A stretch of 64,000 bases of DNA from Methanocorpusculaceae archaeon UBA425 (lineage in GTDB: Archaea; Halobacteriota; Methanomicrobia; Methanomicrobiales; Methanocorpusculaceae). Positions 16,436 through 24,417 of this stretch are shown in pieces; the first letter of the stretch is position 1; every line of letters starts with the position of its first letter. The stretch lies in the NCBI GenBank assembly GCA_002506085.1, contig DAWV01000021.1, positions 1-64,000 of the forward strand, written 5' to 3'. The notes under the pieces were generated by a model, which was given only the letters and a program-made list of their open reading frames with translations, was not told the origin of the DNA and made no database searches. Both the position numbers and the translations under genes were made by a program.

Positions 16436-17997
16436 AATCCGCCTCCGAGAACGGCAGTAATATAGCTGCCCTGATTCAGCAGAGCGGCGGCCGCCGGCGA
16501 GACAATACTGTCGACAACGAGGTCAGGCACAAGACCGAATCCGATGACGAAAATCGTCAGAATAATCATTCCCGCAATCATGAGTTTCGGCACTTCCTTT
16601 ACGTTTTCATATTCGGGAAGTCTTGGTCCCATAAAGACCGAGTGGAAGACTTTCATGAATGATGCCAGTGTCAGAATCGAAACGACCATGGCGATAATCG
16701 AGAGCGCCGGGTTGAAGGCGAATACTGATTCATAAATCATCAGCTTCGAGGCAAATCCATTGAACGGCGGAATGCCGGCGATTGCCAAGGCTCCGATAAG
16801 GAAGAAGACCATCGTCCATTTCATATTGTGACCTAGGCCGCCCAATTTGTTCAGGCTCCAGACCCCGGTCCGGTAAATTACCGCACCAACAGCGAGGAAT
16901 AAGAGACCCTTATACAGTGCATGGTTGATGATATGGAATAACCCTCCTTCCATTGCCGTCTGACCAAAGGCGGCGGTGGCAGCCGGGTCTCCCAAGACGG
17001 CGAAGGCAACGCCGACACCGAGAAGCATGTATCCGGTCTGGGAAACCGCATGGTATGCCAGCAGACGTTTGATATCTTTCTGGGGAAGTGCCATCGTGAC
17101 GCCAATGACCATGGATAAAATACCAAGAATAATGATTACCCATCCGATGGTTACGGTGTTAATTGATCCTCCATACAGGGTGAAGAGAACTCTGAACAGA
17201 CCATAGAGACCTGCCTGGCTTGCGACAACCATCACTGCCGTGATGCCTGACGGAGCGACCGAGTAGGCATCCGGCGTTGCGAAGTGGAATGGCACGGCGC
17301 CGGCTTTCATTCCGAGGGCTGTGATGAAGAGAACAAGCGCGACAATGTTTAGGGTCGTCCATGTCATCTGTGAGGCAAGGAATGCCATATTCAGCGAGTT
17401 GTATTGTGCATACAGCAGACCGATGGAGAACAGGACCATGAGTCCGCCAACCGTGTTGACGATTAAATATTTGATGGCTCCTTCAACGGCAATTCCGCCT
17501 TTCCTGTGATAGGATACAAGAGCCGCTCCCGCGAGCGTGTTGATTTCCAGGAAGACGAAGAAGTTGAACAGGTCTCCGGTTGAAACCATGCCGAAAATAC
17601 CTGCTGTCAGCAGAAGATAGAGGGCATAGAACTCGGATTTCCCGCTCCGTTCTTTTTGCGATGCGACAAGATAAAGGACGACCGCAAAGGAGACGATAGC
17701 TGCCGAAAGCAGCATGAATGCACCGAATCCGTCAATCGTGAAGATGATTCGGAAGGGAATCCCGCCCGAGTCGGCTGCGGAAGAAACCGCCGCCGCTCCA
17801 AACACGTAAACGAGCGTTCCTTTCAGGAAAACGGCGGCGGCTGTAATAACGGCCGCAAGGCTCGCGAGAAATGAGACAAGGATAATCCAGGCATCACGGA
17901 TTTTCGGGAGGAATCTCCCGATAACCGGGACAAGGAATGCTCCTAACAGCGGCACTGCAATCAGGAGAGCCGGCAGATTATCTAAGAGAAGATTCAT
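16432..17997 (-). CDS. mbhH: Mbh antiporter-like subunit MbhH (MrpD/NuoN type)
   Basis: 521 residues, about 14 membrane segments. It carries the proton-pump core pattern of the family: LFNFFVFLEINTLAGAALVSY, KAGAVPFHFATPDAYSVAPSGI, and PQKDIKRLLAYHAVSQTGYMLLGVG followed by HIINHALYKGLLFLAVG. The conserved glutamate and lysine in transmembrane helices 5 and 7 appear present. It should pass H+ or Na+ across the membrane, driven by the redox reaction in the peripheral arm. It overlaps mbhG by 4 bp. Confidence 0.94.
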   Translation of the reverse strand: MNLLLDNLPALLIAVPLLGAFLVPVIGRFLPKIRDAWIILVSFLASLAAVITAAAVFLKGTLVYVFGAAAVSSAADSGGIPFRIIFTIDGFGAFMLLSAAIVSFAVVLYLVASQKERSGKSEFYALYLLLTAGIFGMVSTGDLFNFFVFLEINTLAGAALVSYHRKGGIAVEGAIKYLIVNTVGGLMVLFSIGLLYAQYNSLNMAFLASQMTWTTLNIVALVLFITALGMKAGAVPFHFATPDAYSVAPSGITAVMVVASQAGLYGLFRVLFTLYGGSINTVTIGWVIIILGILSMVIGVTMALPQKDIKRLLAYHAVSQTGYMLLGVGVAFAVLGDPAATAAFGQTAMEGGLFHIINHALYKGLLFLAVGAVIYRTGVWSLNKLGGLGHNMKWTMVFFLIGALAIAGIPPFNGFASKLMIYESVFAFNPALSIIAMVVSILTLASFMKVFHSVFMGPRLPEYENVKEVPKLMIAGMIILTIFVIGFGLVPDLVVDSIVSPAAAALLNQGSYITAVLGGGL

Positions 17998-18341
17998 TCT
18001 TTGAGCCTCCGCATCTTATCCGAGTTTATTGTCCCGTATTTTTTATAGATAATCATTATCATACTAATCATGAGAGCCGTCGCTGCAACACCGATTACGA
18101 TGTTCGTGAGGGTCAGTGCCTGAACCGTCGGTAAAACCATAACGGACCCTTCAGGAGCGCTCGTGAAAATCGGAGCGATGCCTTCTTCCCTGTAACCGAT
18201 GGTGATGAGGAAAAGATTGACAGCACTCTCCATAATCCCGATACCCATAACCATTTTTATCATGTTCTTCTTCAGAAGAATAATCGCAAAAGCAATACCG
18301 ATAAGTAAAGCTATTGCAATAAATGGAAGATTTGCAATCAT
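17994..18341 (-). CDS. mbhG: Mbh antiporter subunit MbhG (MrpC/NuoK type)
   Basis: 115 residues with three membrane helices (IANLPFIAIALLIGIAFAIILL, MVMGIGIMESAVNLFLITIGY, VQALTLTNIVIGVAATALMISMIMIIY). The size and the MESAVNL/TNIVIG pattern are typical of MrpC and NuoK. It belongs to the sodium/proton arm of the complex. Its ATG overlaps the mbhF stop. Confidence 0.92.
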   Translation of the reverse strand: MIANLPFIAIALLIGIAFAIILLKKNMIKMVMGIGIMESAVNLFLITIGYREEGIAPIFTSAPEGSVMVLPTVQALTLTNIVIGVAATALMISMIMIIYKKYGTINSDKMRRLKE

Positions 18342-18868
18342 TTCTTCTCTCCTTTCTTTCCTTTCCTGAGTAATGCCGGGTCAGGAGCTTCATCTTCCTC
18401 CCGGGTGGTCTCGCCAAGACCCGCAAACATGTATAAAATTACAACTGAGAGGGCACCGAATACTTCAATGCCGATGGCAAAATTCAGTACCGGGATTATG
18501 CCGGCGGTGAAAAGATCGCCTGCATTTATGCCGTAGGCGACTGCGTGTCCGAAGAGACCTCCGGACGCATTCAGCCAGTTGAAGAGGAAACTTGACCCCA
18601 CAACAAGTCCCGCAAGGGCTGTGCAGATGTAGAGAAGAAGACCGGCAGCTTCGATAAGTTTGAAATTTTTGGCAGGACTGAACTTCTCCATACCGTCTTT
18701 ATAATAGTAACAGATGAGTATGAGTGCCACGCCGGTCGCAATTACCGCTCCGCCCTGGAATCCTCCGCCGGGGGTCAGGTGACCGTGAGCTACAAGATAG
18801 AAACCGAAGATAAAGATTAACGGGACAATCAGACGTCCTGCGGTTCTTATGATAAGACCTGACGTCAT
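18338..18868 (-). CDS. mbhF: Mbh antiporter subunit MbhF (MrpB type)
   Basis: 176 residues from the ATG at 18868, which overlaps the mbhE stop as ATGA. It has four membrane helices and the MrpB signature LIVPLIFIFGFYLVAHGHLTPGGGFQGGAV, with GGLFGHAVAYGINAGD later. The hydrophilic C-terminal tail is rich in E and K. It forms part of the Mrp-like ion-translocating module. Confidence 0.93.
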   Translation of the reverse strand: MTSGLIIRTAGRLIVPLIFIFGFYLVAHGHLTPGGGFQGGAVIATGVALILICYYYKDGMEKFSPAKNFKLIEAAGLLLYICTALAGLVVGSSFLFNWLNASGGLFGHAVAYGINAGDLFTAGIIPVLNFAIGIEVFGALSVVILYMFAGLGETTREEDEAPDPALLRKGKKGEKK

Positions 18869-19149
18869 TTCCGGACCCTCCTGAAGAGCATGGCAACACC
18901 GAGTACGGCGACAAAAAGGACACATGCCTCGCCGAGGGTATCGAAACCACGGAAGTCGAAGACGATGGCGGAAACCACGTTGTTTGCGCCGGTCGCGACC
19001 TGTGAATTTTGGATATAATACTGGTCGGTTACGGCCGTTGAGGGGTCGCCGAATGTCAGTCCGGCTGCCGGCAGAAGGAGGATGAGCGTTACGAGAAGAA
19101 CCAGCAGCACCACGATTTTTTTCGGGAAGATGGATGTGCTGTCCGTCAT
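18865..19149 (-). CDS. mbhE: Mbh antiporter subunit MbhE
   Basis: 94 residues: an N-terminal helix (IVVLLVLLVTLILLLPAAGL), a polar loop, and a C-terminal helix with FDFRGFDTLGEACVLFVAVLGVAMLFRR, the pattern found at the end of MrpA and in stand-alone MbhE. It overlaps mbhD and mbhF by 4 bp each. Confidence 0.9.
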   Translation of the reverse strand: MTDSTSIFPKKIVVLLVLLVTLILLLPAAGLTFGDPSTAVTDQYYIQNSQVATGANNVVSAIVFDFRGFDTLGEACVLFVAVLGVAMLFRRVRK

Positions 19150-19418
19150 GGTTCATCGCTCTCCTGACGTTTTGTGCCTCTGATACCGATAATAAGAATT
19201 GCCGTCGAGAGTCCGGCACCAATTCCTGCTTCCGCGATTGCCACGTCGGGTGCCTGCAGAATGAAGAATTCGAGTGCCATGAGGAAACTGAATGCGGCAA
19301 ATGAGATTGCCGCCGCAATCAGATCTTTCAGGAAAAAGACCGCCAGAGCACAGAGAACAAGCGCTGAGAGGAAGAGGATATGCAATATGGTGTAGTATAC
19401 CGGGAATAATTCTATCAT
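19146..19418 (-). CDS. mbhD: Mbh antiporter subunit MbhD (DUF4040)
   Basis: 90 residues, three helices, with AFSFLMALEFFILQAPDVAIAEAGIGAGLSTAILIIGI, the typical DUF4040 core also found near the C-terminus of MrpA. The start is ATG at 19418, overlapping the end of mbhC by 4 bp. With MbhE it replaces part of MrpA. Confidence 0.92.
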   Translation of the reverse strand: MIELFPVYYTILHILFLSALVLCALAVFFLKDLIAAAISFAAFSFLMALEFFILQAPDVAIAEAGIGAGLSTAILIIGIRGTKRQESDEP

Positions 19419-19795
19419 TTCCTTTTTTCCTCCTGCTCTTCCATTTTCGGAAGATCATTGTTGAGGGCGTCCGTCAGGGCATTTTTCGGTTTAATTCCGG
19501 ATCTGTAGGCACTCCGGGCGATTGCGTGGGTTGATGTCGTTGCTGAAATCAATACAACGATTAAGGCGAGGATGACATGCGTTCCGAAGTTGAGCCATGC
19601 CCCGTCGCCTGCAAGCCAGAGACCGGCAGCGTAGATGAGGACGGCCAGTCCCGCGAAGAGAAGACCAAGACTTCCGACCATGCCTGCCGCATGGAGGCGG
19701 GTGTAGACATCAGGGAGACGAAAGAGTCCGATAACTCCGACAATGCTGAAGAAGAGGGAGAGTATCACGAAGATAATTATAATCGTGTCAATCAT
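19415..19795 (-). CDS. mbhC: Mbh antiporter subunit MbhC (MrpG type)
   Basis: 126 residues from the ATG at 19795, which overlaps the mbhB stop as ATGA. Three helices with the MrpG core SIVGVIGLFRLPDVYTRLHAAG and HVILALIVVLISATTSTHAIARSAYRSG. The C-terminal tail is charged. It belongs to the Mrp-like arm of the hydrogenase. Confidence 0.92.
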   Translation of the reverse strand: MIDTIIIIFVILSLFFSIVGVIGLFRLPDVYTRLHAAGMVGSLGLLFAGLAVLIYAAGLWLAGDGAWLNFGTHVILALIVVLISATTSTHAIARSAYRSGIKPKNALTDALNNDLPKMEEQEEKRK

Positions 19796-20073
19796 TTCAG
19801 GTTCCCCGTGATGAGTTTTGCGACATAGAGTGTTCCAACGAATGATAGGATTGCATAAACGATTGCGACATCGATAAACACCGGCTGGTCGAACCAGAGT
19901 GAGAGCATAATCATCGTGATGACAACAAGGATGTTGATTACATCGAGTGCAAGCATTCGGTCGGCATTTGTCGGGCCAAGCCACATCCGGATTCCGCATG
20001 CGAAGATGAGGATTACGAAGATAATTGCGGCAATGATGAATATGTCAATCATTCGGTAATCCTCCTGATCCAT
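19792..20073 (-). CDS. mbhB: Mbh antiporter subunit MbhB (MrpF type)
   Basis: 93 residues, three helices with the MrpF pattern IRMWLGPTNADRMLALDVINILVV and FIDVAIVYAILSFVGTLYVAKLI. It overlaps mbhA by 25 bp and mbhC by 4 bp. Confidence 0.92.
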   Translation of the reverse strand: MDQEDYRMIDIFIIAAIIFVILIFACGIRMWLGPTNADRMLALDVINILVVITMIMLSLWFDQPVFIDVAIVYAILSFVGTLYVAKLITGNLK

Positions 20074-20588
20074 TTGGCAAGGTTGATTTTCGCAAAAATC
20101 CTGTCTGGTGTTCTGACTTCGTTTTGGTCGCGGCCGATATCGATACAGTGAATATAGAGCTCGCGGGTCTCGTCATTTACATCCACGGTGGCCGTGCCCG
20201 GCTGGAAGGTGATGGACGCAGAGAGAAGGAGGGCTCCTCCGTCGGTTTTCATTCCCGGGGAGAGTTTGATGATTCCCGGTCTGATGTTTTTACCGGTGAT
20301 GATTTTTACGGCGACGTTCAGGTTTGCAATAATAAGTTCGATTAAAAATGGAATTAAGTAGACGAAGAAGAGAAGCCAGCGAAGGGGATTTGCCATTCGG
20401 TAACTTTTGCCGACCCATAGTCTTCGGCACAGAATCCCAGTTATAATCGAAAGAATTAGTCCAATGATGAGTTCGGCGGATGACCAGATGAGAATCTGAT
20501 CGGTTTCGGTTCCCGAGCCTGCTGAAAGTACCAGATAGATGATGAATGCCGCAATTCCTGCGAGTACGGCAGAGATGGTGTTACTCAC
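20049..20588 (-). CDS. mbhA: Mbh antiporter subunit MbhA (MrpE type)
   Basis: 179 residues. Two N-terminal helices, then a third (LRWLLFFVYLIPFLIELIIANLNVA) with the MrpE pattern RPGIIKLSPGMKTDGGALLLSASITFQPGT. It is the first gene of the operon. The start codon is GTG, preceded by the ribosome binding site AGAGGTG with five to six bases spacing. The 600-bp region before it must hold the operon promoter, but I cannot point to a certain TATA box. Confidence 0.92.
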   Translation of the reverse strand: MSNTISAVLAGIAAFIIYLVLSAGSGTETDQILIWSSAELIIGLILSIITGILCRRLWVGKSYRMANPLRWLLFFVYLIPFLIELIIANLNVAVKIITGKNIRPGIIKLSPGMKTDGGALLLSASITFQPGTATVDVNDETRELYIHCIDIGRDQNEVRTPDRIFAKINLAKWIRRITE

Positions 20589-20869
20589 GTGACACCTCTG
20601 TTTTTGCTCTTATTTCTCATGATTTCTACCACTAATCTCCATACATGATGTTGTACAGACTCACACGTCTCAACGGAAGATGTATTAGTAGTTATAAGAA
20701 GGCTTCGAATTTATAACCTGCGAACAAATATGAATAACCGGGTTTTTGAAAAAATCCCTGGAATTGTGGATGATTCATACTCTTCCTATGTTGTATGGAT
20801 TTTTTTAGTATGGATTTGCGGATGTACTTCGGCTTTGTGCACGGGATTCTTTTTGATGACCGTATCCCC

Positions 20870-20887
20870 GCAAGGCATTTGCCTTGC
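20870..20887. repeat. GCAA-clamp hairpin, distant copy
   Basis: GCAAGGCA (20870-20877) pairs with TGCCTTGC (20880-20887). The copy at 3214-3230 has GCAAGGC-AAA-GCCTTGC in the same surrounding sequence; other copies have different inner pairs with the same GCAA/TTGC ends. Confidence 0.7.
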
Positions 20888-20895
20888 TTGGCTGA

Positions 20896-20920
20896 GGTCG
20901 TCCGCGTTCCGCGTCCAACC
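20896..20920 (-). repeat. GA-loop hairpin module, copy 4
   Basis: Read on the minus strand: GGTTG, GA, inner stem CGCG, loop GAA, CGCG, GA, CGACC. Outer stem and GA/GA loop agree with copies at 2616 and 3292; the inner stem is one pair longer and differs on both sides. Confidence 0.7.
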
Positions 20921-21194
20921 CGCCTCGCCAAAGGGGGGGAAAAAACAGCACCCCCGCGTAACTCCTCTTTTTAAAAAACCCGCTGACGAAGCACATAATG
21001 TAACAAAAGACGGATAACGACAATTCAACTGACATAAACATTCATGCCTTCAAAAGGAATTTCTGACGGGTTTTTTGGAAAAAAAAAATAGTGTTTTGAA
21101 GCATGTTATCTTCGTTATATTTATATATGAATGAAAATAATATACGAATGTCTGAAAATCACCAGAGCTGATTGGATGGCAGGAATTCTAAAAT

Positions 21195-21488
21195 ATGTCA
21201 ACTGAAAACGGATTACCGGTAACCTCACATGGAAATACAGTTACCGGCGAAAAAAGTATGGTTCTCGGGATGATTCTTGCATTCTTCCTCGGAGGAATCG
21301 GATTAGCCTATGCAGGTCGGGTCGGACTTGGCGTTGTACTCTTTATTGTTGAGATTATCTGTGCATGTATCGCTTTCCTGGTGATTCCGGCATTCATCGC
21401 CTTCATCATCTGGATTGTTGCACTCGTCCTGACATACAAGACCATTAAAGAAAATAATGCCCTCTGGGTCCAGCATCTGACCAAATAA
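21195..21488 (+). CDS. TM2-like small membrane protein
   Basis: 97 residues. After a polar N-terminus, GEKSMVLGMILAFFLGGIGLAYAGRVGLG is a TM2-like hairpin with the glycine-rich G-x-G-L-x-Y-A-G turn, followed by further helices and a polar C-terminus KTIKENNALWVQHL. The C-terminal pattern recurs in the zinc-ribbon protein at 23940 (LCKENNRLWMEYL), so the two are paralogues. A TATA-like run lies at 21114-21127. No function is known; it opens a set of six small membrane protein genes. Confidence 0.75.
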   Translation: MSTENGLPVTSHGNTVTGEKSMVLGMILAFFLGGIGLAYAGRVGLGVVLFIVEIICACIAFLVIPAFIAFIIWIVALVLTYKTIKENNALWVQHLTK

Positions 21489-21647
21489 GGGAATTCCCCA
21501 TTTTATTATAAGCAGGGCTGATGATTCTGCCGGCCCGTGCTTAATCTTTTTTAGAATTCCGGATTTTTGTACTCTTTTACCGATTAAAAACGAAATAAAT
21601 AAATAAATTAAATGGTCATGCTCTATATCCACACAGAGGTGGCAATT

Positions 21648-22271
21648 ATGTCAATTGGAATTGGAGAAAATTTAACCGGGTCTTTTGGTTATGCAAAAGA
21701 CAATCTCTGGGGTAAATTCGGGAACTGGATTCTTCTGATCATCCTGACCATTATCCCCATCGTGAACTTTATCGCAGTTGGAACATACCTGAAGATATAC
21801 CGCGGCGAAGACCCGAAAGTAGAAAACATCGGCAAATCCTTTGTTGACGGCCTTCTTGCACTGATCATCGCATTCATCTACATGATCATCCCGACAATCA
21901 TCTTTGTCGTTGTCTGCGGAGCAGCCTTCGCAGGACTTGCATCCGGGTCCGTTGCAGCATTAGCAGGAGCTGGAATCGGCGGAATTATCTGTCTCATCAT
22001 CTTCATTCTGTTCGGTCTTATCATGACCCCTGCTCTGATCAACTTTGCCCGCAAAGGATTCGGTGCAGCATTCAGCTTCGGCACAATCTTCGGCATGATC
22101 GGCAAAGCCGGCTGGCTGAAATACATTGTATCCATCATCGTCATCGGGATTATCTTTGCAATTATCGGTCTCCTTGGAGCCATTCCCTTTGTCGGCTGGC
22201 TTATCATGCTCATCATCTACCCATTCCTCATCATCTGGGCCTGCAAATTCTGGGCAAACCTGTTCGAGTAA
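21648..22271 (+). CDS. DUF4013 membrane protein, paralogue 1
   Basis: 207 residues from the ATG at 21648, which has GAGGTG seven bases upstream; the longer reading from 21612 would put that ribosome site inside the gene. The protein starts MSIGIGENLTGSFGYAKDNL and has about six membrane segments. Family features are GTYLKIYRGEDPKVENIGKS after helix 1 and NFARKGFGAAFSFGTIFGMI before helix 5, followed by GWLKYI. This matches DUF4013, a family of archaeal membrane proteins without assigned function. Three more copies follow. Confidence 0.85.
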   Translation: MSIGIGENLTGSFGYAKDNLWGKFGNWILLIILTIIPIVNFIAVGTYLKIYRGEDPKVENIGKSFVDGLLALIIAFIYMIIPTIIFVVVCGAAFAGLASGSVAALAGAGIGGIICLIIFILFGLIMTPALINFARKGFGAAFSFGTIFGMIGKAGWLKYIVSIIVIGIIFAIIGLLGAIPFVGWLIMLIIYPFLIIWACKFWANLFE

Positions 22272-22356
22272 GAACACCAACCTCAGAATTTCTTTTTTAA
22301 TGCATTTGTATTCGCGTCAATCAGGAAAATTTACTATCGGATTGTATCATTTCAGC

Positions 22357-22369
22357 AATATATTTATAT
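22357..22369 (+). promoter_or_regulatory. TATA box of DUF4013 paralogue 2
   Basis: The sequence AATATATTTATAT is preceded by GC. The same GC-plus-13-mer stands at 23114-23126 before paralogue 3, and the following 30 bases are also similar (AAAACC, TGATG, TTAC, AGAGG). The promoter and leader were therefore duplicated with the gene. Confidence 0.7.
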
Positions 22370-22412
22370 GTTAAAAACCTTGATGATTACTTACCACAAA
22401 GAGGTGGGATTT

Positions 22413-23042
22413 ATGTCAATTGGAATTGGAGACAATGTAACCGGGTCTTTTGGTTATGCGAAAGACAACCTCTGGGGTAAATTCGGGAACTGGCTCATTC
22501 TTGCCATCCTCACGATTATCCCTATTGTAAACTGGATTGCCATTGGAACATATATTAAGGTTCTTCGTGGAGAGGAGCCGAAACTCGAAAACATCGGGAA
22601 ATCCTTTGTTGACGGATTGCTTGCAATTATCATCTGTATTATCTACATGCTTATCCCGGCAATCATTGCCATCATTCTTGGCGTCGGCGGAGGTCTCGCT
22701 GCAGGTTTATCCGGCTCCCAGGCAGTGGCAGGAGGAGTAGGCATTGGAATATTTATTCTCTGTCTTATTCTCTTCCTTCTGTTCTCCCTTCTTATGATTC
22801 CGGCAATCGTAAACTTTGCCCGCGGAGGATTCGGTGCAGCATTCAGCTTCGGCACGATCTTCGGCATGATTTCAAAGGTCGGCTGGCTGAAGTACATCCT
22901 GGCGATTATCGTAATCTGGATTATCTTCGCGATTATCAGTCTTCTTGGAGCTATTCCCTTCATCGGCTGGCTTATCATGATAATTCTTGCCCCGTTCCTC
23001 GCAATCTGGAGCTTCAAGTACTTCGCAAATCTGTTCGAGTAA
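22413..23042 (+). CDS. DUF4013 membrane protein, paralogue 2
   Basis: 209 residues from the ATG at 22413, with AGAGGTGGG seven bases upstream. It is very close to paralogue 1 (MSIGIGDNVTGSFGYAKDNL, RGEEPKLENIGKSFVDG, NFARGGFGAAFSFGTIFGM, ending in FANLFE). About six membrane segments, with a glycine-rich loop in the middle (LGVGGGLAAGLSG) that varies most among the copies. A T-run just after the stop is a likely terminator. Function unknown. Confidence 0.85.
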   Translation: MSIGIGDNVTGSFGYAKDNLWGKFGNWLILAILTIIPIVNWIAIGTYIKVLRGEEPKLENIGKSFVDGLLAIIICIIYMLIPAIIAIILGVGGGLAAGLSGSQAVAGGVGIGIFILCLILFLLFSLLMIPAIVNFARGGFGAAFSFGTIFGMISKVGWLKYILAIIVIWIIFAIISLLGAIPFIGWLIMIILAPFLAIWSFKYFANLFE

Positions 23043-23113
23043 GAACACCATCCTCACTATTTTTTTCCGTTTCGTATTCGTCTGATTTTTTTATCATTTT
23101 GTATCACATCCGC

Positions 23114-23126
23114 AATATATTTATAT
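23114..23126 (+). promoter_or_regulatory. TATA box of DUF4013 paralogue 3
   Basis: Identical 13-mer AATATATTTATAT to the one before paralogue 2, 43 bases before the start codon at 23169. With a normal archaeal TATA-to-start distance the leader is about 20 bases, long enough for the AGAGGCG ribosome site. Confidence 0.7.
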
Positions 23127-23168
23127 CACAAAAACCCTGATGCTTGATTACACAGAGGCGTTTTTCAT

Positions 23169-23807
23169 ATGTCAATCGGAATTATAGATAATCTGAGCCG
23201 GTCTTTCGGTTATGCAAAAGACAAGCTCGGGGGAAACCCCGGCACCTGGCTGATTCTGGTCATTCTGAATCTCATCCCCATTGTCAACTGGATTGTATAC
23301 GGAACATATGTCAGGGTTCTCCGCGGCGGGGACCCGAAACTCGAAAACATCGGGAAATTGTTTGTTGACGGTCTTCTCGCATATATCATCTGTATTCTCT
23401 ATCTGCTTATTCCGGCAGTACTTTCCCTCGCCCTTGTTTTTTTCCTTGGGTATGATACTTCCGCCGGACCATGGGCAATCTTTACAGGACTCACACCCGC
23501 AGGTATTGTGCTCATGATTGCCTGCATCATTTTATTTGTTCTGTTCATCCTGCTGCTGGTTCCGGCACTGGTGAACTTTGCCCGCAATGGATTTGGTGCG
23601 GCATTCAGATTCGGCGAAATCTTCGGCATGATTGCAAAGGCCGGCTGGCTGAAATACATTCTGGCGGTTGTCGTTATCGTAATCATCTTTTGCATTATCT
23701 GCCTGCTCGGACTCATTCCATATTACATCGGCATTATCATTCTCCTTATCCTTATTCCGTATCTCAAAGTCTGGGGAGCGAATTATTTCAGAAACCTGTT
23801 CATGTAA
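23169..23807 (+). CDS. DUF4013 membrane protein, paralogue 3
   Basis: 212 residues, preceded by AGAGGCG. It is the most divergent copy of the four (IIDNLSRSFGYAKDKLGGNPGTW, RGGDPKLENIGKLFVDG, NFARNGFGAAFRFGEIFGMI), but the membrane pattern is the same. The central loop (TSAGPWAIFTGLTPAGIV) resembles that of paralogue 4 more than copies 1 and 2, so the array may have grown in two steps. Function unknown. Confidence 0.84.
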   Translation: MSIGIIDNLSRSFGYAKDKLGGNPGTWLILVILNLIPIVNWIVYGTYVRVLRGGDPKLENIGKLFVDGLLAYIICILYLLIPAVLSLALVFFLGYDTSAGPWAIFTGLTPAGIVLMIACIILFVLFILLLVPALVNFARNGFGAAFRFGEIFGMIAKAGWLKYILAVVVIVIIFCIICLLGLIPYYIGIIILLILIPYLKVWGANYFRNLFM

Positions 23808-23939
23808 CAGGAATGAGAGCATTTTCATTTTTTATTCTTTTTTCTCAAATACCCGGGATTTTCGGAAGATATATCTGGTGAAAAATACGAATGATAGGTT
23901 ATTGGCAATTTCTGATAAATAGCTGATAAGGAGGAAAAA

Positions 23940-24296
23940 ACGTCATTTTGTCCAGGATGCGGAACGGAAGTACTCGGGTCTGCTGAAATATGTCCTAAGT
24001 GCGGAACACGGGTCAATGCCGGAAAACAAAAGGAGCTGCCGCACCGTGCCGACGGTGAGCTGGTAATGGGTGAAAAAAGTGGAGGTCTTGCGGTCGTTCT
24101 GGGATTGATAATTATTGGAGCAGGACTTATGTATGCAGGACGGGTCGGGCTCGGTATCGCCCACCTGATTCTGTCTGTCGTCTTCTGCTGGACGATTATT
24201 ATTCCGCTTGCCCTGTGGATTTACGGAATGCTGAAGGCATATGATCTTTGTAAAGAGAATAACCGGCTTTGGATGGAATATCTGAACAGCCGGTAA
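23940..24296 (+). CDS. Zinc-ribbon TM2 protein with apparent ACG start
   Basis: The frame that includes the ATG at 24066 is open further upstream and codes for a clear zinc ribbon: SFCPGCGTEVLGSAEICPKCGTRV, two CxxC knuckles. The only codon that fits as start is ACG at 23940-23942, placed five bases after a perfect AAGGAGG (23928-23934). From there the protein has about 118 residues: zinc ribbon, linker, then GEKSGGLAVV...GLMYAGRVGLG, paralogous to the protein at 21195. Either ACG is used as start, the ATG was lost by one transition, or the base is a sequencing error. Starting at 24066 would leave only the 76-residue membrane part and waste the ribosome site. Confidence 0.7.
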   Translation, partial: TSFCPGCGTEVLGSAEICPKCGTRVNAGKQKELPHRADGELVMGEKSGGLAVVLGLIIIGAGLMYAGRVGLGIAHLILSVVFCWTIIIPLALWIYGMLKAYDLCKENNRLWMEYLNSR

Positions 24297-24417
24297 ATTT
24301 TTTTATCACGATTCAAAATACGTCTGTTTTAGTTAAATTGTGAGGTAGTTTCCCTGATTACGGGCATAGGTACATAAAATAACATTGATACACTATCACC
24401 CCATATATAGTAGTACC

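Larger units (their letters stand above)
20589..21194. repeat. Intergenic region with a repeat island
   Basis: This gap between mbhA and the TM2 gene holds at 20810-20930 a copy of the repeat modules seen at 3160-3320: GGATGTACTTCGGCTTTGTG, then TTCTTTTTGATGACCGTATC, a GCAA-clamp hairpin (20870-20887) and a GA-loop hairpin (20896-20920). The part 20589-20700 should contain the mbh promoter, and 21114-21127 is a TATA-like run before the TM2 gene. Confidence 0.7.
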
